This document shows positions 1-13,300 of a stretch of 64,000 nucleotides of DNA, in pieces. Source of the DNA: Lagopus muta. Its lineage: Eukaryota > Chordata > Aves > Galliformes > Phasianidae. The stretch covers positions 56,829,883 to 56,893,882 of the forward strand of contig NC_064436.1 in NCBI RefSeq assembly GCF_023343835.1. The letters run 5' to 3'. A program made the translations under genes and the position numbers. How positions within the stretch are numbered: the first letter of the stretch is position 1; every line of letters begins with the position of its first letter. The notes under the pieces are model-generated. The model saw only the letters and a list, made by a program, of their open reading frames with translations, did not search any database and was not told the origin of the DNA.

Positions 1-1430
1 GCTTTGTTGCTATCTATAGTATATCTACTTAAAGTATATTGAAGCTTTGAAGCTATTCAAAAGTTCGCAAGTCTTTTCTGGCTTTCCTGTGTAATTTGCA
101 TACAGAACGCAGGGCTCTGTGACCATGTGTTAAATTGTATAGCAAGGGTGGAGGAGTTTGATGCATTTGTCCTCTAACTCTGTTCTGTTGCATTAACTGT
201 CTGTCTTTGAATGGCGATTATTTGCACCTGAGCTATGTCTAAGTAGATCACCAAACAGTTGTTAACACGGATGCAAAATTGACTGCTGCATTTATTTAAA
301 CAGACATGCATTTATTTTCATTTTCAACTTATAATTGTAGACACTTGCAGCTTTACAAATCTATAAGGTTTCCAGCCTGAACTCATCTTCTGAAAAACCA
401 TGGAGAAATTCAGTGACCTCTGAAGTAAGAATGTTGTGTGTGTGGTAGGGGCTATCCATTGTTACTGAATTTTGTGTGAGGAGATGCCCCTGAAAATAGC
501 TGCAAAAATCAGTAATGCCTTAATTGTCACTGAGTTGCTAATGGACATTTCTGAACTTGTTAATTCACCCATATTTGAGCACCCAGGGGACATTTCAGTT
601 CAAATGGAAATACTGTTAGAATTTGCAGCAGAGCAGAAAGCCCAGAAACTTTGCACTCTGTAGATGTTGTGGATAGGCCACTTTGTTCTTACATTTGCTG
701 TAAGTAAATGTATGATTTCTTTATATCCCCAATAATACATTTCCTAGGAAGGATAGGAGGTCTGCAGAGGGACCATCAGCATTACGTGCTGCTGTACATG
801 TTAACAGTTGCTGGAGAAATACCATGTCCCATCCCTCTTATCTAACTGGGGATGCATGCACATTCTTCCATACTCATGACATGTTTTGGGACTAATGCAG
901 CATGTAGGTTTGAAACTGCAAAGTTACCTCCACTTCTCCAAACACAGATCACACATACCATGGGTTCTGCAAGCATGAGCAAGCCCACCTGACTGGAGGC
1001 TCAAGCTGCCGCACCTGGAGTGTGATAAAATGCCCTGTAAAAAGGCACCATCCAGCAACTGCTGCTTTGCCCATTACAAGCTGCTGGGGCCTTTTTGTTT
1101 CTTTCATCCGTGTCACTGCTAAGCAGCTTCTTTTTCCATATGGAATTTATTCATTTTGTTTTATATACTGCTGAGGGCTTTAAAAGGGAGAAATGAAAAT
1201 ACTAGATCAGCACATGTTGATATGCATGATGCCTGTTTTTCTCTGCAAAGCATTCTGCTATCTTGACCGGAACACACTGTTTTTTTTCCTATGCATTTTT
1301 ATGCATTGTGACAGTGTGGGAGGACCACATGTCCCCACTTCGTCTTATTTTGCCAGTGACCTTTCCATCACCCTACACGCACTCTTGACTGTAAGTAGTG
1401 TGTCTCATCGCGTGACGTCTGCAGGAAGTT

Positions 1431-1500
1431 GATAGAAAGAAAGAAGGAAGGAAAAAAAAAAAAAAAGAAAAAAGAGAAAATAAAGTAAAAGAGAAAAAAT
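1431..1500 (+). repeat. Homopurine (GAAA/A-rich) tract
   Basis: About 70 bases are almost entirely A and G, with GAAA and GGAA units followed by a run of about 15 A and mixed GAAAA units. It is a simple-sequence tract with no coding potential. Purine-only tracts of this length are common in vertebrate intergenic DNA. Confidence 0.8.
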
Positions 1501-4500
1501 ATAGATACCAATAATAAGCAGTATCAATAAAATCTAGCAAATCTGTTTTTGCTTTTAGAGTAAATAAATGCGAGGAAGCACATGGATGAATGCTGTACTG
1601 TATGCTGAGATAGATGCCCTATTTTTGAACTGCAGAGTGTGAAAGAGCCAAACCAGCAGCCCATGACAGAGCAACATCTAAAATAACATTTTTGTATTTA
1701 CACAGATTCGAGCCACTTGTTTCTCCTTCCTCCCCACTGCGTTTCTCAAATAAACTGCTAACTACAGAAGGGCAGGGTAGAGTAATTCTTAAGGCAAACA
1801 GCACAAAGCTGTTTCATTCCTGCATGACTCACTGCATGGCCTGGTTCATCTGTCCATCATCTGTCACATCTGCAACTGAGAATAAACTTAGATAGGCACA
1901 GGCAAGGTCTTCCTCCCAGGGCTGAACGTTCTAGTGCTATGTACCAGCACTGGCATTCAGTGACCTGGTGCAGTTGAGGAGTGATTCTCCCCTGTGTTTT
2001 AGTAGGGATGAATTGAGTCAGGGACCAGTTTCTAGCTGTTAGTGTGAGAAGCTTTTTGATCAGAATTGACAGTTGGTCAGAAATGAGTACTTAGAAAAAA
2101 GAATTGAAAAATCGACTCCCGAAAGAAAAAAAAAACACCAAATGATACAGAACTGTAGATGCACCCTGTTTAGTTTGATAGAAAAACTTCTGACCTAATG
2201 ACTGGCTTTTCCAAAGATCTGGCGAGGATGCACCCAGGGGACACTGAAGATAAAAAAGAAAAAAAGCAAGAGCTAGTTGATTCAAGGGCAATCTCCTCAA
2301 ATCCCAAACGTGGTATGTCCTGATGGGCAGGAAGCTGAACTGTGGCAGGACTTCAGCTCAGCTGAACTGGGAATCCCGGACAGAGCTTAACTTCAATGTT
2401 GGAAGAAAGTGCAAGAGGAATGTCTGGGAGCAGTGTAGAAGCATGTCTCAAGATTTTAGGTTATGTGGTAAAGTTAATTCGCATTCCCACAAACAGGCAC
2501 AGAGAGACAATGGTAGGTGAGGAAGTAGAAATAAAACCCAGCTGAGTTCTACCCAGGCCTATCACAGAGGCTGTGAACTCATCAGAGGCACATCTGCACA
2601 AGCACAACAGAGCACGGGGACACAAAGACAAGCAGGGACATAGATCAAGGGCTCTGGAGGGTCAACCACCTTGCCTGGGCCTTTCCCAGGGCTGTACCAG
2701 TGTGGTATCCATCATAGTGGCCATCAGGAGAAGCTCTCTGGATCACCTTGAGCTGTGGGTGCTGCTGCTCAGGGGATGCAGGGACAGCATTTCGTGACTT
2801 TCTTCAGGGTTTTTAGGGGGAAGAACTGAAGGTAGGATGAGGGAGGATCAGCTGGACTCAGCCCACAGGCTCGAGGGCCTGTTGTATGCATGTGGTGACA
2901 GTGACTGGAGTGACTGCAGCTGTGTAATGAGTATCAGGATCAGCAAAGCTTGATCCGGTGAGCAGGTGATGTTAGCCATCAGGTTTTAAAATAAACACAT
3001 CCAGTTTGACTGATTGCTAAAAATGCACGGACAGCTAAAGATGTTATAAAAATAAAGCCGTCTTGCCAGTTAGACATCAGCATTGTGAAACAGAAAAGGA
3101 GACCAAGTATGTCTTTTCCAGAAAGAAAATATTCAGTAAATGCCGTTTTTTGAAAACCCATGGTATCATTCACCAAAATACATCAGAAGGGACTTCTGAT
3201 CCCACCATTTGTTTGCTCAAGGTTTCTGATACACATCCATCAGCCATTTCAAAAAGAGCATTTTTGCATTTTTTGGTTCACAGTTTCTTACACAGGCCAA
3301 GTGGCATGTTTGTAACAAAACAAAGCCATAGCGAGGGTTTGTGCAATGTGCTAACAGCTCCCCTGCAAGCACTCTGCTGGAGCAGTGAGCCCACAAGCTG
3401 TGGAGTAACTCCAGAACAGTGTGAGTAAACAAGCTGCTTCACTCTTCTGCACCTTCACCTTTTATTGGTATGCCTTTCTACTTAACTGTGTCAGAAAGCA
3501 ATGGCTTAGACAAAGTTTAAATAAACATTCATGAATTTAGCACTTAATTCACTGATCTGCAGACTAGGAGGCACAAATTGAATGAATTCAGCATAAACCA
3601 TGTTGTGAAGAAAATAATTTTTTTTTTTTTAATCAATAAATGTTTATTTATACAGAATGGAACAGCTGCAAAAGAAGAGACTGCCAGAAAGTTAGAGATA
3701 CAACAAAGCTGTGACTTAGTAGGTAGGGTTCTTCTGATTGCATGAGCAGGCATCCAACTTGGGGCTGTTTAACTGTCTGATGAGGTCGCCGTACTTCTTA
3801 CTGCAAACCACTTTTCAAAGTTTACTTTTAGTGCAGAGTAAAAACAAATGCATTCATCTCACCAGCTTTCCAGGGCTTGTTTCCTGGCCAGTGCTAATTA
3901 TTATGCTGCTTACACATTTTGGAGCAAAGTACCCAGCAGGCTGCCCTCCCACTGTGGCAGTCAAGGAAACAAAGTTGATATAAAAGTTTGCTGTGCAGGC
4001 GCAAGGTTGTGTAAATTGCAAAGTTTATCCTGAACGAACTACAGGAAGTAGATGTGCCCCTTGGAACGGATCAGTGTGAACATAAAACAGGAAACCTGAC
4101 AAACAAGCCATATGCTTTTGTATATGTGTGTTTAAATATTTGTCCAGGATTAGATGCTGTATCTTCCAAGTTTATCAGTTATTCTAACTGTCTTTAGATT
4201 CTTTTTGTATGATACATGCCATAAGATTTACTAGTAATCACTCTCCTTTTTCGTATTATTCCAGCAGCTCCTATTTTATGTAACCCCATTCTTTTGGGTA
4301 GTGGTGACAAAAGTCAAGATGACAGCCAAGAGATTTCACTCAGCTTTGTGGAAATATCAGCTCTGAGCTTTCTGGCACCTTTCATCAAAACAGAGATCTT
4401 CCTCGTCAAATGGTCACAAGTAAAGGACTAATTACCCTAGTACCTATTACTTGAAGAAGTGTGTATTATTAAATATAATTTCTCACTTCTTTTCCCTTTT

Positions 4501-7500
4501 ATAAAACTTTTAACATTGTCTTTTTTTCACCCATATTCTGCTAAAAGTATGAGGTAACTCATCTGAACTGAAGATCAGATTCACTTTTGCTGCAGGTGGC
4601 AGGAAATAGCAGAAGGCAGATGGTGAGGGGCTGCCCAGATGAGGTGGATACTCTGGCACAGTGTGAGGGCCAGGTATGTGCTGTGCTCCAAGGCTCTAGT
4701 TTCCGTAGCCCCTCTGGCTGCCAGCCTGCACTTGAGATGCACTGCTGCAGGGGAGACAGAGTCTCCTCTGAGCTTGCCTTTGTAATTCCCAGAGACATAC
4801 AGGAATTCAGCTACCTGCAAGAATCAGCAGATAATAATCTTCACCTTGTAAATAAAATGGCAAGTAAATTTAGAGTGGGCAGAAAGTGGAATTAGAAAAA
4901 ACCTGAAAATCAGAACAACACTTGTCAGCTGCTTGAGCCACCCTAACATTTGCCTAAACTAAGATGCCATGCCTCACCATAGTGAGCTATTTTAAGCCAA
5001 ACCTTTTGGTCTGCTAAAAGCACTGTTCTTCCAATTTACACTGTCTGTTGTTGAAGCAGAATATAGCAGAATTATTTCCAGCAAATTATAAAGAAAACTA
5101 TCATAGAAGTTAGCTTCCTTTGAACAACTAAGTGTAATACAGCTTCTTGAGATTGAAGTGGACGTTTCACTACATTTGAGATGGCTGATTGGAAACAGGG
5201 TCATGTCAGCTGAATATCTCACCAGGCCAATATGACAAAAATAAACACCAGCAGCATTAAAAGGGCAGAGAGGTAAACAAGTTGTCCTTGCTTTATTCAC
5301 ATTAATTTTTACTCCAGAGCACTCAACAGTTTGCATTTAAGAGCAGGTAGAGCAGACAAGAGCAGACATACTTGTATTCATGCACATACATGCTGATAAA
5401 ATGAATTACTCTGAATTACAGTTCTGTTTTTGTCAGATACAACAAGCAGAAACAAATAGGTTAACAGAAGGGAGAATGGAGATAATCATCCTTGTGATAA
5501 TGGAGAATGCGACACAATTGAGTCTACGAGTGGTCCAAAAAATGGGCAATGATAGGAAATACTGAATTAGTATCAGTAGCTTCTGCAGGTTTGTCTGCAT
5601 AAATGCAAAGCACCCTGTGATGCTATGGTACATGATACTCTCATTTGCCATGACTAGTTGAGTACTAACAGACCTATTCCAAATAGTGGCATCAAACTAG
5701 ATTCAAAATGAAGTGATAGGTATATGATGTCTTCAATGAAATATTGACCCCTTAAAACGTTTTCCCCCCTGAAATGCATTTTCAGACAGCTGTATCTCCA
5801 GCACTGCTAGTACCAAGTATGGATGACTGAACATTTTGAATCTGTATTTGAACATCATTTGAACATCTGTTGAACATCAGCAGGCATTCAGACATTGTAA
5901 TTTCTCAGAATGTGACACAGCTTTTATATGAGGCGTTTTGTTAGTCAGAGCATTTACCAAGTGTTATGCACTATGCACCTACTGTATGGCCATAGAAATA
6001 GCTGAGAGATAAGGGATTTTCTTGCTTGCAACTTTTTGCTAACATCTCTCCCTCCCCCAGGGAGTAACAAATGACCTCATTGTTTCTCACTCCTGTCCTG
6101 CTGCTTCAGAGATGCTGGCTACACTGTTCTTTCACATTAATTAAAACAATTACATTTAACTCAGAAGAAGAGATCCATACTCAGCTTGAAATTTGCTGCG
6201 TTGAAGATCTGAGGAAGCCTCTGTATTTAAAACTTTGCCTTCTTTTCCTAGCTATATTTGCTGGTTTGCTAAAAATCTCTACAGATGTTCCTGAGCTTTT
6301 CCAACAAGTTGAAGGCACTTTATTCAAAAGATATTGGAAAGAAATAACTGCTGTCTTTGCTACTGAGTTGATGTAGTGGGAAAAAGCGCAAGAATGTTAG
6401 AAATGAGAAAACAATGCCAGATGTTTCTGAATATGTTGGTCTTGTCATAAGTGAGTCCACTGAACAAAGGTAGATTCTTGTCTGAATTTGAAATGTTATA
6501 AATCTACTCCCTCACATCATGGCTGATGACGTGTGGAGCCTTCTAGACCTGGTGATGCTGGCCATATTGCTGGTTATGCTGTGGCCAGGAAATAGCCAGC
6601 TGAGGAACAGCTGGAAGCAGTTAAGAGTAAAATACTGCATGTAAGAACGTATGCCTTGCATGTCCTGTAACTATTACATCCATATAATAGTTTCACTTCA
6701 GTTTGGTTCAAACACTATTAAGGAAAATGAGTTTAATTTTTCCCACTATCTCACCTATTATGTTTTCTGTCAGGTAAGTTATCTTAAGTTCTCCCATTTG
6801 AAATCCTATTTCCTGCTCCCATTTACCCTCCTACTGGGCAAAAAGTTTTGTTTTCCTTTCTGAAATACATGAATAGAGAGAAAGCATTATTCTCATTTTC
6901 ATTCTAGAGAATTTGGATAATAGGAGATAGCAAGGGAGTTCTTCTGTACAAGAAAAGGAAAAGATAGGTGAGGCTTTCTAGCAGCAGTAAAATTTTTTTG
7001 TACTATTAGTAGTTGAAATCTGGATAGAAGTATGCAGGGTTTCAACATGCATGTTTGCCAGTCCCAGAACTTGGGTGAAATTGTGGTTAGAAATTAATTG
7101 AAGCCAGCCAAGTCAAGAGAGGATTTGGATTCAGTCTATTCACTTAGTGTACTAAAGCAGATCTAAACAAAAAGGCTACAAAGGAAACAAACATGAGCCT
7201 GTTCCAGCTGCCTCCTCTGTCTGAAGATATAGGTCCTCTTTGTGCTGCTGGTGCAGATCTAAAGAAAAGAAAACAAACAGGATGTTCACAGCACAAGGCT
7301 GAGCTAGGATTCTTTTAAATATCAGAGGTTTGTTGCCAAGGGTGAAGTTTGTAGTTCAAGTACTAACCCAGAAGATTCTTTGTAAGCTTGATACCAGGTT
7401 CCCTTCAGCTGTCATGATTTTATAAACAGATTTACCTGCGTGCAGAGCCCTGAGAACACTTCTTTCTACCTAGTCTGTGCATACTACCTGTACCTTCTTT

Positions 7501-8145
7501 TATCTCCATATCCATGTACCCTCTCTGGCTTACAATTGAGATAGTATAGAGCTCTTCTAGGTGGCAGTAGTTCTGAAGGTCTATATTTTTAGAGTCTCCG
7601 TACAGTATCCAGATCTATTTCCGAGACTCACTGACACTGCAAAAACGCAAGTAATAAATATCTCTACTAATTGCCGGCACTGGGCTGCCTTTCTGCTTTT
7701 TTTTAATACATCTCTGCCACCTAGTGGGCAATTTTTTGATTACACGTTTTCTTCAAAACGGGTAACAAAGCTCAAAAATTTTGGCTCGGGAGAAACACAG
7801 TTCAAATTTGGAGAGGTGTTAAGTTCACACTTTAGAAGCCCCACGTGGATCACAGCACCTTCTAAGCCATTCCTCTGCTACCCTGAGCCAGCCCTCTCCT
7901 TTGCAATGCTGAGGTAACAGGAACTGTGGTCACAAAAAGTCATGTGCATAACTGATGGCTTTGGGCTGGAGACATCAATCTCCAGAAGATAAGAAACAAG
8001 GTATGGATATTGTAACAGCAAACAGCCATACTGGCAGGAGATGCAGCAGAGCCCACATGCTTACTCTCAGTATTTATTACTGAGGTATTAAAATGTCATG
8101 TGTGTACACCAAGTACACAAAATGCAAAAGAAGCCTCTTTTTAAT

Positions 8146-8645
8146 GGATATCATAGAATGGCTTGGGTTGGAAAGGACCTTGAAGATCATCCAGTTCCAA
8201 CTCCTTTGTCATGGGCAGGGACACCTCTCACTAGACCAGGCAGGCCAGGGCCCCATCCAGCCTGGTCTTGAACAGCTTCAAGGATGGGGCACTCACAGCT
8301 TCCCCAAGCAGCCCATGCCAGATCCTCAGCCTCCTCATGGTGAAGAATTTCTTTCTAACATTTAACCTAAACCTCTCCTCTTTTAGTTTAAAACTGTTAC
8401 CTCTTGTCCTATCACTACATGTCCTTGCAAAAAAGTCTTTCTCCATCTTTCTTGTAAGCCTCCTATATATAAATACTGGAAGGCCGCAATGAGGTCTTCC
8501 CAGAGCCTTCTCTTCTCCAGGCTGAACAACCTTGATTCTCTCAGCCTCTTTTCATAGGGGAAGTACTCCAGCCCTCTGATCATCTTCATGGCCTCCTCTG
8601 GACCTGCTCTAACAGGTCCATGTCCTTCCTGTGCTCGGATATATG
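8146..8645 (-). mobile_element. CR1 LINE 3' fragment
   Basis: Read on the minus strand, this is the 3' part of a chicken-repeat-1 LINE. It runs from the segment about a group of birds' ORF2 end (GAGCAGGTCCAGAGGAGG-like) through the TTCAGCCTGGAGAAGAG and GTTGGATGGGGC-type blocks to the terminal CCATTCTATGA. The element is 5'-truncated, as most avian CR1 copies are. The open frames in this stretch belong to the repeat. Confidence 0.92.
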
Positions 8646-9550
8646 CTGTTAATAGCGACACCATTAATGACCAAACTCTCCCCATGCCAGTTAGTGGACC
8701 ATCACAGAGGAAGAATCCATCTACAGAGAAAACAGATCTATAAGATGAACATCAAATAATTTATAAAATATCTGCTTCAGGGTTCTTTTTGAAAGGATGG
8801 CCAATTTTAATGGAGAGGTTATTTTTACAGAGAAGTAAGTATTCTTTTGTGTTAAGTATTTTGGCTACTAAAATTTCTGGGATAGGCAATAATATTTAGC
8901 ATGCAGATTGGGAAGCTCTGTCTTGATCAGGGAAAGCATAGATTTGAAGTGGATTAAGCCTATTGCATTGCCATGCACATAAGAGGGAATAGGAAGCTCA
9001 GGAAGAAAAGAAGCAAGGAAACTTTTCCTGAGGATGATAATGGCTGAGTTGTTTAGTAATTACTCCAAGAGAGTATGAAACTGGTGCTTAGGACATGCTA
9101 GTGATTATGTTCATTTTAGTACCAACAAGGATGGATGGGAAGAGGTCACTGCTGCCCTGCAAACAGTATGTGGTACTGCAGAAATGGTATGCCCATCCCT
9201 TAATTGAAAAGAAGAAGACAAAAAGGTTTCCAAAAGCATTTGCATCCAGATTTCCTCAGCTGAGGAATGCAGCTCAATGACAAAACCTTAAGACAAAAGG
9301 ATTAAAACCTAGGTGGAGAGAATAGTCTTCTGCTAAGAGTTCACAGTACTGTATTTTATAAAGTCCTTTTCCAGTTTGTGAATATCATCACTGTGTTCAC
9401 AGCTGTGATTTTGCATGGAACAACTGGATTTTCCTTTGACATATATGAGCAAAGCCTTATAATTCACTGGCAGAACAAGGAAACCATATTTTAATCAACT
9501 CTTCAAGTGGTATCCAATAATAAATAAATGCCTCAAGAAGTCAGGAGCAG

Positions 9551-9556
9551 TTTATT
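9551..9556 (-). terminator. Candidate BST1 polyadenylation signal
   Basis: AATAAA on the minus strand, about 690 bases beyond the BST1 stop at 10248. It is the first canonical hexamer I found downstream of the spliced nine-exon model. Transcript ends cannot be confirmed from sequence alone. Confidence 0.4.
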
Positions 9557-10247
9557 TCTTATATCCGGTAACTGAAAGGATTCTAGAGCTATCAGTCATT
9601 TCTACAATCCCACTGTTTTCATTGTACATTTCTGGGTGGGTGCTGGGGCATAATTTTGATGTAAGAATAAACGTTGCCATGTGATGAGTGACCAGAACAA
9701 ACAGTATAATTTTCTCCGTAAGGGTGCATTAAAAATTGAACGTATGCTGTGGATAGCAACATACACCTCCTTTGTTGTGCTAGAAGAGGCATTACTGCCA
9801 CACAGTCTCAGTTTAGAGGCAGGCAGAATGCATCCAAAACTGCATGTAGGAGCTGTGTGCTGCCATATCCAGGGAGAGCAAACTGGGCTATTGGCAGCAG
9901 AAGTTATTGCAGCATTATGTGGGTTTTAACATGCAGAATATTTGCAGGTGTCTGAATTAGGGCAGGAAGGGCAGTAGAACATAGAATGTGGACAAATGTA
10001 TGGATTGTGAATAAAAATAATAAAACTAGAGAACAACTTCACATTTGTGTACCCTGCAACTTGCCAAACTGTGAGGTAGCTTTCATATTCAGATGATCAA
10101 ATATTCTATATGTGTAACAACATGTAGCTTAAACGACAAATGAAAACAGCCATCTTTCAAGTAAAATTAACTGAAATAAAATATAAATTAATTTACTTCT
10201 CTTCATGCAGAAAAGAACAATATTGATTGGAAGGAAAACAAAACTCA

Positions 10248-10305
10248 TTAAGGGAGTGATGCTTGCTCAGTAAAAAATGTGTATTTTGGATGTAAAGTGC
10301 TTTCT
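10248..10305 (-). CDS. BST1: BST1 coding exon 9 (shortened C-terminus)
   Basis: Found after a TTTGCAG acceptor and in phase with exon 8. It encodes ESTLHPKYTFFTEQASLP and then TAA. The TEQ segment aligns with human YTEQRAGLIIPL, just where the hydrophobic GPI signal begins, but here the frame stops. The match is short, so exon identity is less certain than for the others. It is supported by position, phase and the TEQ register. Confidence 0.7.
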
Positions 10306-13300
10306 CTGCAAATAACCTACTGGACAAAAGTAAACATATTAAAATGTAGAAATTGAGTTTGCATATAAAACGGAAGATAAAAAATCTTCCTCAAAATTTG
10401 GAACTGAAAGTTCCAGTAGTTGGATAAATGTTCTCTAGTTCTATTGCCATTATTTCATTATTTTATTATCTATGCATATTAACAAAAATAATTCAAGATT
10501 TGGAATAGATTTTGCATTAGAACACTCATGTTTACAAACTTCATTCATACCATCAGACAATGATTGTGTGATTAAAGAGAACTAATTTACACCTAATTTG
10601 CCATAGCAGGGACTCACTGACAATTGTGCACAATTTGTAGCCACAAATCTTTTACTCAATATACAGTAAGTAATAAACTTTGGAATAATGCACATTGCTT
10701 ATGGATTACGTATTTATGATTGAGATGGAATATTAATTGTTGGCTTCTGCATTTTTCACATGGTTATAAGGAAAGCGAGGATGGACTGAACTTCTTTTAC
10801 TTACGATGAAAGGGTACACTTGGAATGGTCAGGATTGTCCAAGCAGAGTAACAACATTACAGGCCTGTGAAGAGACGGTTTTGTTTTCCATCTTTCAGAT
10901 TGAAAACTAAGGAAAACTAATGAAGAAACCAAACTCAACAGCACTACCATGTCTGAAGATTCCCTACAGCGATACTCTGAACTGGAGCTGTAAATACTAT
11001 TGTTACTAAATAGTAATTCTACAGATATTCAACAGATTTGAACTACTGCTTAGATTTTCAATCCAGATAAACATTTTACAGCAAACTGGAATACGAGGCC
11101 ATCTTCTGTGTCTAAACCTGGATAAGTACAATGCTGCACTTACTTATGCAATCATACAATAAGATGTAGTACTTTGCTGAATTCATTGTTCTGAAATGCC
11201 AAGTCTAAAAAATGTGGTATCAGCTCTCTAAGCAACAAGTTTCTTACCGGAGTCACAACTTCAGAGGCACTTATTTGAAGCGAAGCAATAATTTAAAGTA
11301 GATCAGTTAGATTAATTGCTTCTGCAAATCCACTGCATTTATGAAGGATTTTCACTTACTTGTAATCGTCAGTGCAGATGACATCATAACCAAGGGCTTT
11401 CAGCCTGTCTTCTAATATCAGTACAGTATTATATCCACAGGAATCTCTGTGAGAAAGAAGTTGAATATTATTGCAAATATTTTATTTTCTATTTTCCTTT
11501 GAACTATTATCTAGTTCCCATTGAACTTGATGGAATTCGTAAAGGAAATCCCCATTATTTGTCTCTTCTGTGTTCCTTAAAACACATAGAAAGCTGATGT
11601 AGTTTGCTATTTATAATCCTTCATTTGCTTACAGATGTTTAGCATTTTACACACTCAGTTTGCAGTTTGCACTGATTTTTTTTTTATTTGGTTCAATCAA
11701 CAAAGAAAGCTTGGCATAGCAATGAACCTACTGAGATTTCTAAAACTTGCACCAGTGTCAAGCAGTAAGGCCACTATTAGTTACCCATTAGTCAGTACCC
11801 GTGACTCTAAGAAAATCATATGGTATCAAAAAATCACTCTTCATAAAGTATATAAATATTCCCATGCATCCAGCTAACACAGACTGAAATATAATCTCAG
11901 TAGAAATTCAGTGCTTGTTCTAATTCTTCTTTGTGATAAGGGCTACTTCTGCAAAGGTGAACTACACTTTTTTTCCAGATATGATTCTTCGGTTTTAAAA
12001 GAAAGGTTCAGAAATGCTGACATAAAACATGCTTATACTTGCTTCTCTTGTCATAGATTCCATAGAACTACAGTAAAATATTGCTCTGGGTTGGCAAGAG
12101 CAAAATGTAATGAAAGAGAAGCAAATGGAAAGAGATGAGATGTGAAAGAGAAGGATAAAAAAGGAATTGTTTCAAGAAGAGCATCCTCACACTCCAAAGA
12201 ATCCACGTGACATCAGAGATTTAGCTGCTTGTGGTGGATATGGTGACATCTGAGGCTGTTTTTCTTGCCCCATTCAGCCAGAGCACTTTTAAGACCAATT
12301 AAGAGCTATCACAGAATCACAGGAGTTGAAAGGGACCTCAAGAGATCATTGAGTCTAACCTCCATAATAAAGCAGGCACTCTAATATAGGTTGCACAGGT
12401 AGGCATCCAGACGGGTCTTTAATACCTCCACAGAAGGAGATATGATACAGTAAATTGCAGGGACTGTGGAGATGGTTGGAGTAAAGCTCACTTCTTCTAC
12501 TCCTCTACCTTTGATTCATCTATGCATGATGACTGCTTCTCTCCCTCATAGAGAGAGAACTTTCCCCCAGAATTTATAATTAATAGACCACTTAATTTTT
12601 CCTTTACCAAGGCCTATCACCTTGCATAACAATTCTGTTACCTACAAAGTCCATTTTCTACCATGTTTCTATTGAAAACCTTTACTTCATTTTTGGCTAT
12701 TCTTTTTAGACTGTTTTGTTTGTTAGTTTTTAAATAAAATTAACTGCAGAATGAGACCTGTTAAAGCTTACTTTTTATTCTTGGATTGATTTTAAGTTAT
12801 GAGAGAAGATGAGCCCAATTGTGGCATTTCCATGCTTCTACTGATTTCCAGAACAGTTAAGATAAGTGAAAATCAAAATAATGTATTTGGAAAGGCAAAA
12901 GAAATACTTCACATCAGCATTTAATCTGAAATTCAGTTTGACCCTTTTCCTACTAAAACAGCATGCGCTATGTCATCACTTAAGGTTTGAGATCCACATA
13001 AACGTATCTCAAACTAAGTGGACATCAGAACTAACATTAGAATTTATTTTTATTTTGTCTACTTCTGGGAGTGCCAGCTGATGCCTCCTGCGTCAGCAAA
13101 AGCATCTAAAATATTTTTAGTTTAATTGCTGAGCAACTGTAGTAAAAGTAAAGGCTAAGGTTAGGTTTTAAAAACAGGCTTAAGAAGAAAGAATGATTTT
13201 TGTAGGAAGATACAACTTACATATCTGGTCCTTCAATATCATCCACAACCCAGATGACTATTTGTGAGATCTTGTCTCTCTGGAGATAAGGTATCTCATA

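Larger units (their letters stand above)
1..9550. other. Intergenic region downstream of BST1
   Basis: No exon of a recognisable gene was found on either strand. The open frames are all short (about 120 codons or fewer), lack family motifs and overlap each other. The region holds a homopurine tract near 1.43-1.50 kb, a minus-strand CR1 at about 8.15-8.65 kb and otherwise AT-rich unique sequence. In human, CD38 follows BST1 in the same orientation. I looked for the cyclase exon signatures here and saw none, so CD38, if present, lies beyond the left edge. Divergent exons could have been missed by eye. Confidence 0.6.

Noticed and set aside
2091-2300. Short minus-strand frame beginning with a signal-peptide-like stretch
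   Set aside because: The hydrophobic start is followed by no cyclase motif or other family feature. It was considered as a CD38 first exon and dropped because none of the expected residues are present.
6500-6620. Possible C/D-box snoRNA (TGATGA motifs)
   Set aside because: The TGATGA occurrences lack a purine at the C-box start, a paired D box at suitable distance and a terminal stem.
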